Shown: positions 1 to 12,319 of the stretch, one piece after another | How the letters are laid out: every line of letters begins with the position of its first letter | Numbering within the stretch: position 1 is the stretch's first letter | Assembly: GCF_029227915.1 (NCBI RefSeq) | Contig: NC_079881.1 | Span: forward strand, 27,629,501 to 27,693,500 | Reading direction: 5' to 3' | Source of the DNA: Hydractinia symbiolongicarpus | Taxonomy: Eukaryota > Cnidaria > Hydrozoa > Anthoathecata > Hydractiniidae | DNA length: 64,000 nucleotides | Notes under the pieces: generated by a model | Databases searched by the model: none | What the model saw: the letters and a program-made list of their open reading frames with translations, nothing else | What the model was told of the DNA's origin: nothing | Made by a program: the position numbers and the translations under genes

Positions 1-1342
1 TCAAAAATAAAAACATTTTTGAAAACTACAAGTCTTATGCGTTTTAGTGGTGAAAAAATAATTGAAAAAATCGTTCTGGAAATGAGTTTACTCACAGGGT
101 ACTTTCTTTGTATACATTGGACTATACGGGCCAAGACCGGGATTTGCGGAAAATCGCGGGTTTTCGTTTGCCGGCGATTAAACCTCTTTCAATAAGCGTC
201 TTATCAAAAATGAAAACATTTTTGAAAACTACAAGTCTCATGCGTTTTAGTGGTGAAAAAATAATTTAAAAAATCGTTCGGGAAATGAGTTTACTCCCTG
301 GGTACTTTCTTTGTATACTTTTGACTATACGGGCCAAGCCCGGGATTTACAAGAAATCGCGGGTTTTCGTTTGCCGGCGATTAAACTTCTTTTATTCAGC
401 GTCTTATCAAAACTGAAAACATTTTTGAAAACTACAAGTCTCATGCGTTTTAGTGGTGAAAAAATAATATCAAAAATCGTTCGGGAAATGAGTTTACTCC
501 CTGGGTACTTTCTTTGTATACTTTTGACTATATGGGCCAAGCCCGGGATTTACGGGAAATCGCTGGTTTTCGTTTGCCGACGATTAAACCTCTTTCATTA
601 AGCGTTTCATCAAAAATGAAAACACTTTTGAAAACTACAAGTCTCATGCGTTTTAGTGGTGAAAAAATAATATCAAAAATCGTTCGGGAAATGAGTTTAC
701 TCCCTGGGTACTTTCTTTGTATACTTTTGACTATACGGGCCAAGCCCGGGATTTACAAGAAATCGCGGGTTTTCGTTTGCCGGCGATTAAACTTCTTTTA
801 TTCAGCGTCTTATCAAAACTGAAAACATTTTTGAAAACTACAAGTCTCATGCGTTTTAGTGGTGAAAAATAATATCAAAAATCGTTCGGGAAATGAGTTT
901 ACTCCCTGGGTACTTTTTTGTATACTTTTGACTATACGGGCCAAGCCCGGGATTTACGGGAGATCGCTGGTTTTCGTTTGCCGACGATTAAACCTCTTTC
1001 ATTAAGCGTTTCATCAAAAATGAAAACACTTTTGAAAACTACAAGTCTCATGCGTTTTAGTGGTGAAAAAATAATATCAAAAATCGTTCGGGAAATGAGT
1101 TTACTCCCTGGGTACTTTCTTTGTATGCTTTTGACTATACGGGCCAAGCCCGGGATTTACGGGAAATCGCTGGTTTTCGTTTGCCGACGATTAAACCTCT
1201 TTCATTAAGCGTTTCATCAAAAATGAAAACACTTTTAAAAACTACAAGTCTCATGCGTTTTAGTGGTGAAAAAATAATTTAAAAAATCGTTCGGAAAATG
1301 AGTTTACTCCCTGGGTACTTTCTTTGTATACTTTTGACTATA

Positions 1343-1355
1343 CGGGCCAAGCCCG
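1343..1355. repeat. G/C-rich inverted repeat within the monomer (example)
   Basis: The arms CGGGC (1,343-1,347) and GCCCG (1,351-1,355) flank CAA, and the right arm overlaps the palindrome CCCGGG. This occurs in monomers with ACGGGCCAAGCCCGGG. It is disrupted in types d and e (ACGTGCC), in those with GGGACAAG and in those with GGGCCGAGTC. It sits about 80 bp upstream of the A/T-rich inverted repeat, so many monomers carry two dyads. Confidence 0.6.
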
Positions 1356-1419
1356 GGATTTACGGGAAATGGCGGGTTTTCGTTTGCCGGCGATTAAACA
1401 TCTTTTAATCAGCGTCTCA

Positions 1420-1441
1420 TCAAAAATGAAAACATTTTTGA
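1420..1441. repeat. A/T-rich inverted repeat within the monomer (example)
   Basis: The arms TCAAAAATG (1,420-1,428) and CATTTTTGA (1,433-1,441) are perfect reverse complements, nine bases each, separated by AAAA. The element recurs in most canonical monomers at about 203-bp spacing. Subtypes break it: AAACTGAAAAC in many type c/a monomers, ACAAGTTTG, ACATGTTTG, ACACTTTTG, and AAATAAAAAC in the dimeric domain. It could extrude as a hairpin or cruciform, or simply be an A-tract phasing element. It lacks the G/C stem and T-run of an intrinsic terminator. Confidence 0.7.
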
Positions 1442-4400
1442 AAACTACAAGTCTCATGGGCTTTAGTGGTTAAATAATAATTTAAAAAATCGTTGGGGAA
1501 ATGAGTTTACTCCCTGGGTACTTTTTTGTATACTTTTGACTTTAAAGGCTGAGTCCGGGATTTACGGGAAATCGCAGGTTTTCGTTTGCCGGCGATTAAA
1601 CTTCTTTTATTCAGCGTCTCATCAAAAATGAAAACATTTTTAAAAACTACAAGTCTCATGGGCTTTAGTGGTGAAATAATAATTTAAAAAATCGTTCGGG
1701 AAATGAGTTTACTCCCTGGGTACTTTCTTTGTATACTTTTGACTATACGGGCCGAGTCTGGGTTTTACGGGAAATCGCAGGTTTTCGTTTGCCGGCGATT
1801 AAACTTCTTTTATTCAGCGTCTCATCAAAAATGAAAACATTTTTGAAAACTACAAGTCTCATGCGATTTAGTGGTGAAAAGATAATTTAAAAAATCGTTC
1901 GGGAAATGAGTTTACTCACAGGGTACTTTCTTTATATACATTCCACTATACGGAAAAGGCCGGGATTTACGGGAGATCGCGGGTTTTCGTTTGCCGGCGA
2001 TTAAACCTCTTTCATTAAGCGTCTCATTAAAAATGAAAACATTTTTGAAAACTACGAGTCTCATACGTTCTAGTGGTGCAGAAATAATTGGAAAAATCGT
2101 TCGGGAAATCAGTTTACTCATTGGGTACTTTCTTTATATACATTCAACTATACGTGCTAAGCCCAGGATTTACGGGAATGCTTGGGTTTTCGTTTGCCGG
2201 CGATTAAACTTCTTTTACTGAGCGTCTCATCAAAAATGAAAACATGTTTGAAAACTACAAGTCTCATGCGTTTTAGTGGTGAAGAAATAATTTAAAAAAT
2301 CGTTCGCGAAATGACTTTACTCCCTGTGTACTTTCTTTTTATACATTTGACTACACGGGCCAAGCCCGGGATTTACGGGAAATGGCGGGTTTTCGTTTGC
2401 CGGCGATTAAACTTCTTTTAATCAGCGTCTATCAAAAATGAAAACATTTTTGAAAACTTCAAGTCTCATGGGCTTTAGTGGTTAAATAATAATTTAAAAA
2501 ATCGTTCGGGAAATGAGTTTACTCCCTGGGTACTTTCTTTGTATACATTCGACTATACGGGACAAGCCCGGGATTTACGGGAAATCGCAGGTTTTCGTTT
2601 GCCGGCGATTAAACCTCTTTCATTAAGCGTCTCATTAAAAATGAAAACATTTTTGAGAACTACAAGTCTCATTCGTTCTAGTGGTGCAGAAATAATTTGA
2701 AAAATCGTTCGGGAAATCAGTTTACTCCTTGGGTACTTTCTTTATATACATTCAACTATACGTGCCAAGCCCGGGATTTACGGGAAATCGCGGGTTTTCG
2801 TTTGCCGGCGATTAAACTTCTTTTATTCAGCGTCTCATCAAAAATGAAAACAAGTTTGAAAACTACAAGTCTTATGCGTTTTAGTGCTGAAAATATAATT
2901 TAAAAAATCGTTCGGGAAATAAGTTTACTCCCTGGGTACTTTCTTTGTATACTTTTGACTATACGGGCCAAGCCCGGGATTTACGGGAAATCGCGGGTTT
3001 TCGTTTGCCGGCGATTAAACTTCTTTTATTCAGCCTCTCATCAAAAATAAAAACATTTTTGAAAACTACAAGTCTTATGCGTTTTAGTGGTGAAAAAATA
3101 ATTTAAAAAATCGTTCTGGAAATGAGTTTACTCACAGGGTACTTTCTTTGTATACATTGGACTATACGGGCCAAGCCCGGGATTTGCGGGAAATCGCAGG
3201 TTTTCGTTTGCGGGCGATTAAACCTCTTTCATTAAGCGTCTCATCAAAAATGAAAACATTTTTAAAAACTACAAGTCTCATGGGCTTTAGTGGTGAAATA
3301 ATAATTTAAAAAATCGTTCGGGAAATGAGTTTACTCCCTGGGTACTTTCTTTGTATACTTTTGACTATACGGGTCGAGTCTGGGATTTACGGGAAATCGC
3401 AGGTTTTCGTTTACCGGCGGTTAAACCTCTTTCATTAAGCGTCTCATTAAAAATGAAAATATTTTTGAAAACTACAAGTCTCATTCGTTCTAGTGGTGCC
3501 GAAATAATTTGAAAAATTGTTGGAAATCAGTTTACTCATTGGGTACTTTCTTTATATACATTCAACTATACGTGCCAAGCCCGGGATTTACGGGAAATCG
3601 CGGGTTTTCGTTTGCCGGCGATTAAACTTCTTTTATTGAGCGTCTCATCAAAAATGAAAACAAGTTTGAAAACTACAAGTCTCATGCGTGTTAGTGCTGA
3701 AAATATAATTTAAAAAATCGTTCGGGAAATAAGTTTACTCCCTGGGTACTTTCTTTGTATACTTTTGATTATACGGGCCAAGCCCGGGATTTACGGGAAA
3801 TCGCGGGTTTTCGTTTGCCGGCGATTAAACTTCTTTTATTCAGCCTCTCATCAAAAATAAAAACATTTTTGAAAACTACAAGTCTTATGCGTTTTAGTGG
3901 TGAAAAAATAATTTAAAAAATCGTTCTGGAAATGAGTTTACTCACAGGGTACTTTCTTTGTATACATTGGACTATACGGGCCAAGCCCGGGATTTGCGGA
4001 AAATCGCGGGTTTTCGTTTGCCGGCGAATAAACCTCTTTCATTAAGCGTCTTATCAAAAATGAAAACATTTTTGAAAACTACAAGTCTCATGCGTTTTAG
4101 TGGTGAAAAAATAATTTAAAAAATCGTTCGGGAAATGAGTTTACTCCCTGGGTACTTTCTTTGTATACTTTTGACTATACGGGCCAAGCCCGGGATTTAC
4201 AAGAAATCGCGGGTTTTCGTTTGCCGGCGATTAAACTTCTTTTATCCAGCGTCTTATCAAAACTGAAAACATTTTTGAAAACTACAAGTCTCATGCGTTT
4301 TAGTGGTGAAAAAATATTATCAAAAATCGTTCGGGAAATGAGTTTACTCCCTGGGTACTTTCTTTGTATACTTTTGACTATATGGGCCAAGCCCGGGATT

Positions 4401-5045
4401 TACGGGAAATCGCTGGTTTTCGTTTGCCGACGATTAAACCTCTTTCATTAAGCGTTTCATCAAAAATGAAAACACTTTTGAAAACTACAAGTCTCATGCG
4501 TTTTAGTGGTGAAAAAATAATTTAAAAAATCGTTCTGGAAATGAGTTTACTCACAGGGTACTTTCTTTGTACACATTCGACTATACGGGACAAGCCCGGG
4601 ATTTACGGGAAATCGCGGGTTTTCGTTTGCCGGCGATAAAACCTCTTTCATAAAGCGTCTCATTAAAAATGAAAACATTTTTGAGAACTACAAGTCTCAT
4701 TCGTTCTAGTGGTGCAGAAATAATTTGAAAAATCGTTCGGGAAATCAGTTTACTCCTTGGGTACTTTCTTTATATACATTCAACTATACGGGCCAAGCCC
4801 GGGATTTACGGGAAATCGCGGGTTTTCATTTGCCGGCGATTAAACTTCTTTTATTCAGCGTCTCATCAAAAATAAAAACAAGTTTAAAAAATACAAGTCT
4901 CATGCGTTTTAGTGGTGAAAAAATAATTTAAAAAATCGTTCGGGAAATGAGTTTACTCCCTGGGTACTTCCTTTGTATACTTTTGACTATACGGGACAAG
5001 CCCGGGATTTACGGGAAATCGCGGGTTTTCGTTTGCCGGCGATTA

Positions 5046-5880
5046 ATCTTCTTTTATTCAGCCTCTCTTCAAAAATGAAAACATTTTTGCAAACTACAAG
5101 TCTTATGCGTTTTAGTGGTGAAAAAATAATTTAAAAAATCGTTCTGGAAATGAGTTTACTTACAGGGTACTTTCTTTGTATACATTGGACTATACGGGCC
5201 AAGCCCGGGATTTGCGGGAAATCGCAGGTTTTCGTTTGCGGGCGATTAAACCTCTTTCATTAAGCGTCTCATCAAAAATGAAAACATTTTTAAAAACTAC
5301 AAGTCTCATGGGCTTTAGTGGTGAAATAATAATTTAAAAAATCGTTCGGGAAATGAGTTTACTCCCTGGGTACTTTCTTTGTATACTTTTGACTATACGG
5401 GTCGAGTCTGGGATTTACGGGAAATCGCAGGTTTTCGTTTACCGGCGATTAAACCTCTTTCATTAAGCGTCTCATTAAAAATGAAAATATTTTTGAAAAC
5501 TACAAGTCTCATTCGTTCTAGTGGTGCCGAAATAATTTGAAAAATCGTTTGGGAAATCAGTTTACTCATTGGGTACTTTCTTTATATACATTCAACTATA
5601 CGTGCCAAGCCCGGGATTTACGGGAAATTGCGGGTTTTCGTTTGCCGGCGATTAAACTTCTTTTATTGAGCGTCTCATCAAAAATGAAAACAAGTTTGAA
5701 AACTACAAGTCTCATGCGTGTTAGTGCTGAAAATATAATTTAAAAAATCGTTCGGGAAATAAGTTTACTCCCTGGGTACTTTCTTTGTATACTTTTGACT
5801 ATACGGGCCAAGCCCGGGATTTACGGGAAATCGCGGGTTTTCGTTTGCCGGCGATTAAACTTCTTTTATTCAGCCTCTCA
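5046..5880 (+). repeat. Four-monomer linker between the two U copies
   Basis: This block of about four monomers follows the end of the visible U copy 1. It resembles 3,016-3,850 at an offset of about 2,030 bp (ten monomers). Both contain the same order: a type b monomer, a monomer with CATGGGCTTTAG and GGGTCGAGTCTGGG, and a type d-like monomer with GGTGCCGAAATAATTTG. It appears again at about 16,680-17,190. No other feature is present. Confidence 0.7.
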
Positions 5881-8800
5881 TCAAAAATAAAAACATTTTT
5901 GAAAACTACAAGTCTTATGCGTTTTAGTGGTGAAAAAATAATTTAAAAAATCGTTCTGGAAATGAGTTTACTCACAGGGTACTTTCTTTGTATACATTGG
6001 ACTATACGGGCCAAGCCCGGTATTTGCGGAAAATCGCGGGTTTTCGTTTGCCGGCGATTAAACCTCTTTCATTAAGCGTCTTATCAAAAATGAAAACATT
6101 TTTGAAAACTACAAGTCTCATGCGTTTTAGTGGTGAAAAAATAATTTAAAAAATCGTTCGGGAAATGAGTTTACTCCCTGGGTACTTTCTTTGTATACTT
6201 TTGACTATACCGGCCAAGCCCGGGATTTACAAGAAATCGCGGGTTTTCGTTTGCCGGCGATTAAACTTCTTTTATTCAGCGTCTTATCAAAACTGAAAAC
6301 ATTTTTGAAAACTACAAGTCTCATGCGTTTTAGTGGTGAAAAAATAATATCAAAAATCGTTCGGGAAATGAGTTTACTCCCTGGGTACTTTCTTTGTATA
6401 CTTTTGACTATATGGGCCAAGCCCGGGATTTACGGGAAATCGCTGGTTTTCGTTTGCCGACGATTAAACCTCTTTCATTAAGCGTTTCATCAAAAATGAA
6501 AACACTTTTGAAAACTACAAGTCTCATGCGTTTTAGTGGTGAAAAAATAATATCAAAAATCGTTCGGGAAATGAGTTTACTCCCTGGGTACTTTCTTTGT
6601 ATACTTTTGACTATACGGGCCAAGCCCGGGATTTACAAGAAATCGCGGGTTTTCGTTTGCCGGCGATTAAACTTCTTTTATTCAGCGTCTTATCAAAACT
6701 GAAAACATTTTTGAAAACTACAAGTCTCATGCGTTTTAGTGGTGAAAAAATAATATCAAAAATCGTTCGGGAAATGAGTTTACTCCCTGGGTACTTTTTT
6801 TGTATACTTTTGACTATACGGGCCAAGCCCGGGATTTACGGGAAATCGCTGGTTTTCGTTTGCCGACGATTAAACCTCTTTCATTAAGCGTTTCATCAAA
6901 AATGAAAACACTTTTGAAAACTACAAGTCTCATGCGTTTTAGTGGTGAAAAAATAATATCAAAAATCGTTCGGGAAATGAGTTTACTCCCTGGGTACTTT
7001 CTTTGTATACTTTTGACTATACGGGCCAAGCCCGGGATTTACGGGAAATCGCTGGTTTTCGTTTGCCGACGATTAAACCTCTTTCATTAAGCGTTTCATC
7101 AAAAATGAAAACACTTTTAAAAACTACAAGTCTCATGCGTTTTAGTGGTGAAAAAATAATTTAAAAAATCGTTCGGAAAATGAGTTTACTCCCTGGGTAC
7201 TTTCTTTGTATACTTTTGACTATACGGGCCAAGCCCGGGATTTACGGGAAATGGCGGGTTTTCGTTTGCCGGCGATTAAACATCTTTTAATCAGCGTCTC
7301 ATCAAAAATGAAAACATTTTTGAAAACTACAAGTCTCATGGGCTTTAGTGGTTAAATAATAATTTAAAAAATCGTTGGGGAAATGAGTTTACTCCCTGGG
7401 TACTTTTTTGTATACTTTTGACTTTAAAGGCTGAGTCCGGGATTTACGGGAAATCGCAGGTTTTCGTTTGCCGGCGATTAAACTTCTTTTATTCAGCGTC
7501 TCATCAAAAATGAAAACATTTTTAAAAACTACAAGTCTCATGGGCTTTAGTGGTGAAATAATAATTTAAAAAATCGTTCGGGAAATGAGTTTACTCCCTG
7601 GGTACTTTCTTTGTATACTTTTGACTATACGGGCCGAGTCTGGGATTTACGGGAAATCGCAGGTTTTCGTTTGCCGGCGATTAAACTTCTTTTATTCAGC
7701 GTCTCATCAAAAATGAAAACATTTTTGAAAACTACAAGTCTCATGCGATTTAGTGGTGAAAAGATAATTTAAAAAATCGTTCGGGAAATGAGTTTACTCA
7801 CAGGGTACTTTCTTTATATACATTCCACTATACGGAAAAGGCCGGGATTTACGGGAGATCGCGGGTTTTCGTTTGCCGGCGATTAAACCTCTTTCATTAA
7901 GCGTCTCATTAAAAATGAAAACATTTTTGAAAACTACGAGTCTCATACGTTCTAGTGGTGCAGAAATAATTGGAAAAATCGTTCGGGAAATCAGTTTACT
8001 CATTGGGTACTTTCTTTATATACATTCAACTATACGTGCCAAGCCCAGGATTTACGGGAATGCTTGGGTTTTCGTTTGCCGGCGATTAAACTTCTTTTAC
8101 TGAGCGTCTCATCAAAAATGAAAACATGTTTGAAAACTACAAGTCTCATGCGTTTTAGTGGTGAAGAAATAATTTAAAAAATCGTTCGCGAAATGACTTT
8201 ACTCCCTGTGTACTTTCTTTTTATACATTTGACTACACGGGCCAAGCCCGGGATTTACGGGAAATGGCGGGTTTTCGTTTGCCGGCGATTAAACTTCTTT
8301 TAATCAGCGTCTATCAAAAATGAAAACATTTTTGAAAACTTCAAGTCTCATGGGCTTTAGTGGTTAAATAATAATTTAAAAAATCGTTCGGGAAATGAGT
8401 TTACTCCCTGGGTACTTTCTTTGTATACATTCGACTATACGGGACAAGCCCGGGATTTACGGGAAATCGCAGGTTTTCGTTTGCCGGCGATTAAACCTCT
8501 TTCATTAAGCGTCTCATTAAAAATGAAAACATTTTTGAGAACTACAAGTCTCATTCGTTCTAGTGGTGCAGAAATAATTTGAAAAATCGTTCGGGAAATC
8601 AGTTTACTCCTTGGGTACTTTCTTTATATACATTCAACTATACGTGCCAAGCCCGGGATTTACGGGAAATCGCGGGTTTTCGTTTGCCGGCAATTAAACT
8701 TCTTTTATTCAGCGTCTCATCAAAAATGAAAACAAGTTTGAAAACTACAAGTCTCATGCGTTTTAGTGGTGAAAATATAATTTAAAAAATCGTTCGGGAA

Positions 8801-10928
8801 ATAAGTTTACTCCCTGGGTACTTTCTTTGTATACTTTTGACTATACGGGCCAAGCTCGGGATTTACGGGAAATCGCGGGTTTTCGTTTGCCGGCGATTAA
8901 ACTTCTTTTATTCAGCCTCTCATCAAAAATGAAATCATTTTTGAAAACTACAAGTCTTATGCGTTTTAGTGCTGAAAATATAATTTAAAAAATCGTTCGG
9001 GAAATAAGTTTACTCCCTGGGTACTTTCTTTGTATACTTTTGACTATACGGGCCAAGCCCGGGATTTACGGGAAATCGCGGGTTTTCGTTTGCCGGCGAT
9101 TAAACTTCTTTTATTCAGCCTCTCATCAAAAATAAAAACATTTTTGAAAACTACAAGTCTTATGCGTTTTAGTGGTGAAAAAATAATTTAAAAAATCGTT
9201 CTGGAAATGAGTTTACTCACAGGGTACTTTCTTTGTATACATTGGACTATACGGGCCAAGCCCGGGATTTGCGGGAAATCGCAGGTTTTCGTTTGCGGGT
9301 GATTAAACCTCTTTCATTAAGCGTCTCATCAAAAATGAAAACATTTTTAAAAACTACAAGTCTCATGGGCTTTAGTGGTGAAATAATAATTTAAAAAATC
9401 GTTCGGGAAATGAGTTTACTCCCTGGGTACTTTCTTTGTATACTTTTGACTATACGGGTCGAGTCTGGGATTTACGGGAAATCGCAGGTTTTCGTTTACC
9501 GGCGATTAAACTTCTTTTATTGAGCGTCTCATCAAAAATGAAAACAAGTTTGAAAACTACAAGTCTCATGCGTGTTAGTGCTGAAAATATAATTTAAAAA
9601 ATCGTTCGGGAAATAAGTTTACTCCCTGGGTACTTTCTTTGTATACTTTTGACTATACGGGCCAAGCCCGGGATTTACGGGAAATCGCGGGTTTTCGTTT
9701 GCCGGCGATTAAACTTCTTTTATTCAGCCTCTCATCAAAAATAAAAACATTTTTGAAAACTACAAGTCTTATGCGTTTTAGTGGTGAAAAAATAATTTAA
9801 AAAATCGTTCTGGAAATGAGTTTACTCACAGGGTACTTTCTTTGTATACATTGGACTATACGGGCCAAGCCCGGGATTTGCGGAAAATCGCGGGTTTTCG
9901 TTTGCCGGCGATTAAACCTCTTTCATTAAGCGTCTTATCAAAAATGAAAACATTTTTGAAAACTACAAGTCTCATGCGTTTTAGTGGTGAAAAAATAATT
10001 TAAAAAATCGTTCGGGAAATGAGTTTACTCCCTGGGTACTTTCTTTGTATACTTTTGACTATACGGGCCAAGCCCGGGATTTACAAGAAATCGCGGGTTT
10101 TCGTTTGCCGGCGATTAAACTTCTTTTATCCAGCGTCTTATCAAAACTGAAAACATTTTTGAAAACTACAAGTCTCATGCGTTTTAGTGGTGAAAAAATA
10201 TTATCAAAAATCGTTCGGGAAATGAGTTTACTCCCTGGGTACTTTCTTTGTATACTTTTGACTATATGGGCCAAGCCCGGGATTTACGGGAAAACGCTGG
10301 TTTTCGTTTGCCGACGATTAAACCTCTTTCATTAAGCGTTTCATCAAAAATGAAAACACTTTTGAAAACTACAAGTCTCATGCGTTTTAGTGGTGAAAAA
10401 ATAATTTAAAAAATCGTTCTGGAAATGAGTTTACTCACAGGGTACTTTCTTTGTACACATTCGACTATACGGGACAAGCCCGGGATTTACGGGAAATCGC
10501 GGGTTTTCGTTTGCCGGCGATAAAACCTCTTTCATAAAGCGTCTCATTAAAAATGAAAACATTTTTGAGAACTACAAGTCTCATTCGTTCTAGTGGTGCA
10601 GAAATAATTTGAAAAATCGTTCGGGAAATCAGTTTACTCCTTGGGTACTTTCTTTATATACATTCAACTATACGGGCCAAGCCCGGGATTTACGGGAAAT
10701 CATGGGTTTTCATTTGCCGGCGATTAAACTTCTTTTATTCAGCGTCTCATCAAAAATAAAAACAAGTTTAAAAAATACAAGTCTCATGCGTTTTAGTGGT
10801 GAAAAAATAATTTAAAAAATCGTTCGGGAAATGAGTTTACTCCCTGGGTACTTCCTTTGTATACTTTTGACTATACGGGACAAGCCCGGGATCTACGGGA
10901 AATCGCGGGTTTTCGTTTGCCGGCGATT
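5881..10928 (+). repeat. Higher-order unit U, copy 2
   Basis: This is the second copy of the unit seen at 1-5,045, in the same subtype order: type c run 6,300-7,090, type f near 7,340-7,480, type e near 7,870-8,070, then d, a and b. It agrees with copy 1 over long stretches. Between about 8,900 and 9,500 it is shifted by one extra monomer, and the shift is then cancelled by loss of one type d-like monomer, so overall length is nearly unchanged. Scattered substitutions separate the copies, for example GGAAAACGC at 10,289 against GGAAATCGC near 4,405. The copies are therefore older than the 20-kb duplication downstream. Confidence 0.85.
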
Positions 10929-12302
10929 AAACTTCTTTTATTCAGCGTCTCATCAAAAATGAAAACATTTTTGAAAACTACAAGTCTTATGCGTTTTAGT
11001 GCTGAAAAAATAATTTAAAAAATCGCTCTGGAAATGAGTATGCTCACAGGGTACATTCTTTGTATACATTCGACTATGCGGGCCAAGCCCGGGATTTGCG
11101 GGAAATGCGGGTTTTCGTTTGCCGGCGATTAAACCTCTTTCATTAAGCGTCTCACAAAAATGAAAACATTTTTATAAACTACAAGTCTCATAGGCTTTAG
11201 TGGTGAAATAATAATTTAAAAAATCGTTCGGGAAATGAGTTTACTCCCTGGGTACTTTCTTTGTATACTTTTGACTATACGGGCCAAGCCCGGGATTTAC
11301 GGGAAATCGTGGGTTTTCGTTTGCCGGCGATTAATCTTCTTTTATTCAGCCTCTCTTCAAAAATGAAAACATTTTTGCAAACTACAAGTCTTATGCGTTT
11401 TAGTGGTGAAAAAATAATTTAAAAAATCGTTCTGGAAATGAGTTTACTCACAGGGTACTTTCTTTGTATACATTGGACTATACGTGCCAAGCCCGGGATT
11501 TGCGGAAAATCGCGGGTTTTCGTTTGCCGGCGATTAAACCTTTTTCACTAAGCGTCTCATCAAAAATAAAAACATTTTTGAAAACTACAAGTCTTATGCC
11601 TTTTAGTGGTGAAAAAAAAATTTAAAAAATCGTTCGGGAAATGAGTTTACTCCTTGGGTACTTTCTTTGTATACTTTTGACTATACGGGCCAAGCCCGGG
11701 ATTTACGGGAAATCGCTTGTTTTCGTTTGCCGGCGATTAATCTTCTTTTATTCAGCGTCTCTTCAAAATTGAAAACATTTTTGCAAACTACAAGTCTTAT
11801 GCGTTTTAGTGGTGAAAAAATAATTTAAAAAATCGTTCTGGAAATGAGTTTACTCACAGGGTACTTTCTTTGTATACATTGGACTATACGGGCCAAGCCC
11901 GGGATTTGCGGAAAATCGCGGGTTTTCGTTTGCCGGCGATTAAACCTCTTTCACTAAGCGTCTCATCAAAAATAAAAACATTTTTGAAAACTACAAGTCT
12001 TATGCGTTTTAGTGGTGAAAAAAAAATTTAAAAAATCGTTCGGGAAATGAGTTTACTCCTTGGGTACTTTCTTTGTATACTTTTGACTATACGGGCCAAG
12101 CCCGGGATTTACGGGAAATCGCGGGTTTTCGTTTGCCGGCGATTAAGCTTCTTTTATTCAGCGTCTCATCAAAAATGAAAACATTTTTGAAAACTACAAG
12201 TCTTATGCGTTTTAGTGGTGAAAAAATAATTTAAAAAATCGTTCTGGAAATGAGTTTACTCACAGGGTACTTTCTTTGTATACATTGGACTATAAGGGCC
12301 AA

Positions 12303-12319
12303 GCCCGGGATTTGCGGAA
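12303..12319 (-). other. CENP-B-box-like segment (7 of 9 core bases; example)
   Basis: The CENP-B box is NTTCGNNNNANNCGGGN. The reverse complement of this 17-base segment has TCCG for TTCG, T for the central A, and an intact CGGG, so seven of nine essential bases match. It occurs in type b monomers with GATTTGCGGAAAA, most regularly once per 406-bp dimer in 10,929-16,680. Monomers with GATTTACGGGAA match six of nine. Given the mismatches, binding by CENP-B is not supported. This is only a resemblance. Confidence 0.25.

Larger units (their letters stand above)
1..5045 (+). repeat. Higher-order unit U, copy 1 (about 25 monomers visible)
   Basis: This stretch matches 5,881-10,928 monomer by monomer at an offset of 5,880-5,884 bp (about 29 monomers). 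It contains a run of type c monomers (about 420-1,210), a type f monomer (about 1,460-1,600), type e (about 1,990-2,190), then types d, a and b. The offset grows from 5,880 to 5,882 because copy 1 lacks one A near 868 and one T near 913. The copies separate at about 5,047, where this copy reads GATTAATCTTC and copy 2 reads GATTAAACTTC. The left end lies outside the window, so the true unit boundary is unknown. Confidence 0.85.

Noticed and set aside
1420-1441. Rho-independent terminator at the A/T-rich inverted repeat
   Set aside because: The stem is almost all A-T, no T-run follows it, and there is no gene upstream.
12303-12319. A true CENP-B box
   Set aside because: Two of nine essential bases differ in the best monomers and three in most. 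It is kept only as a low-confidence resemblance.
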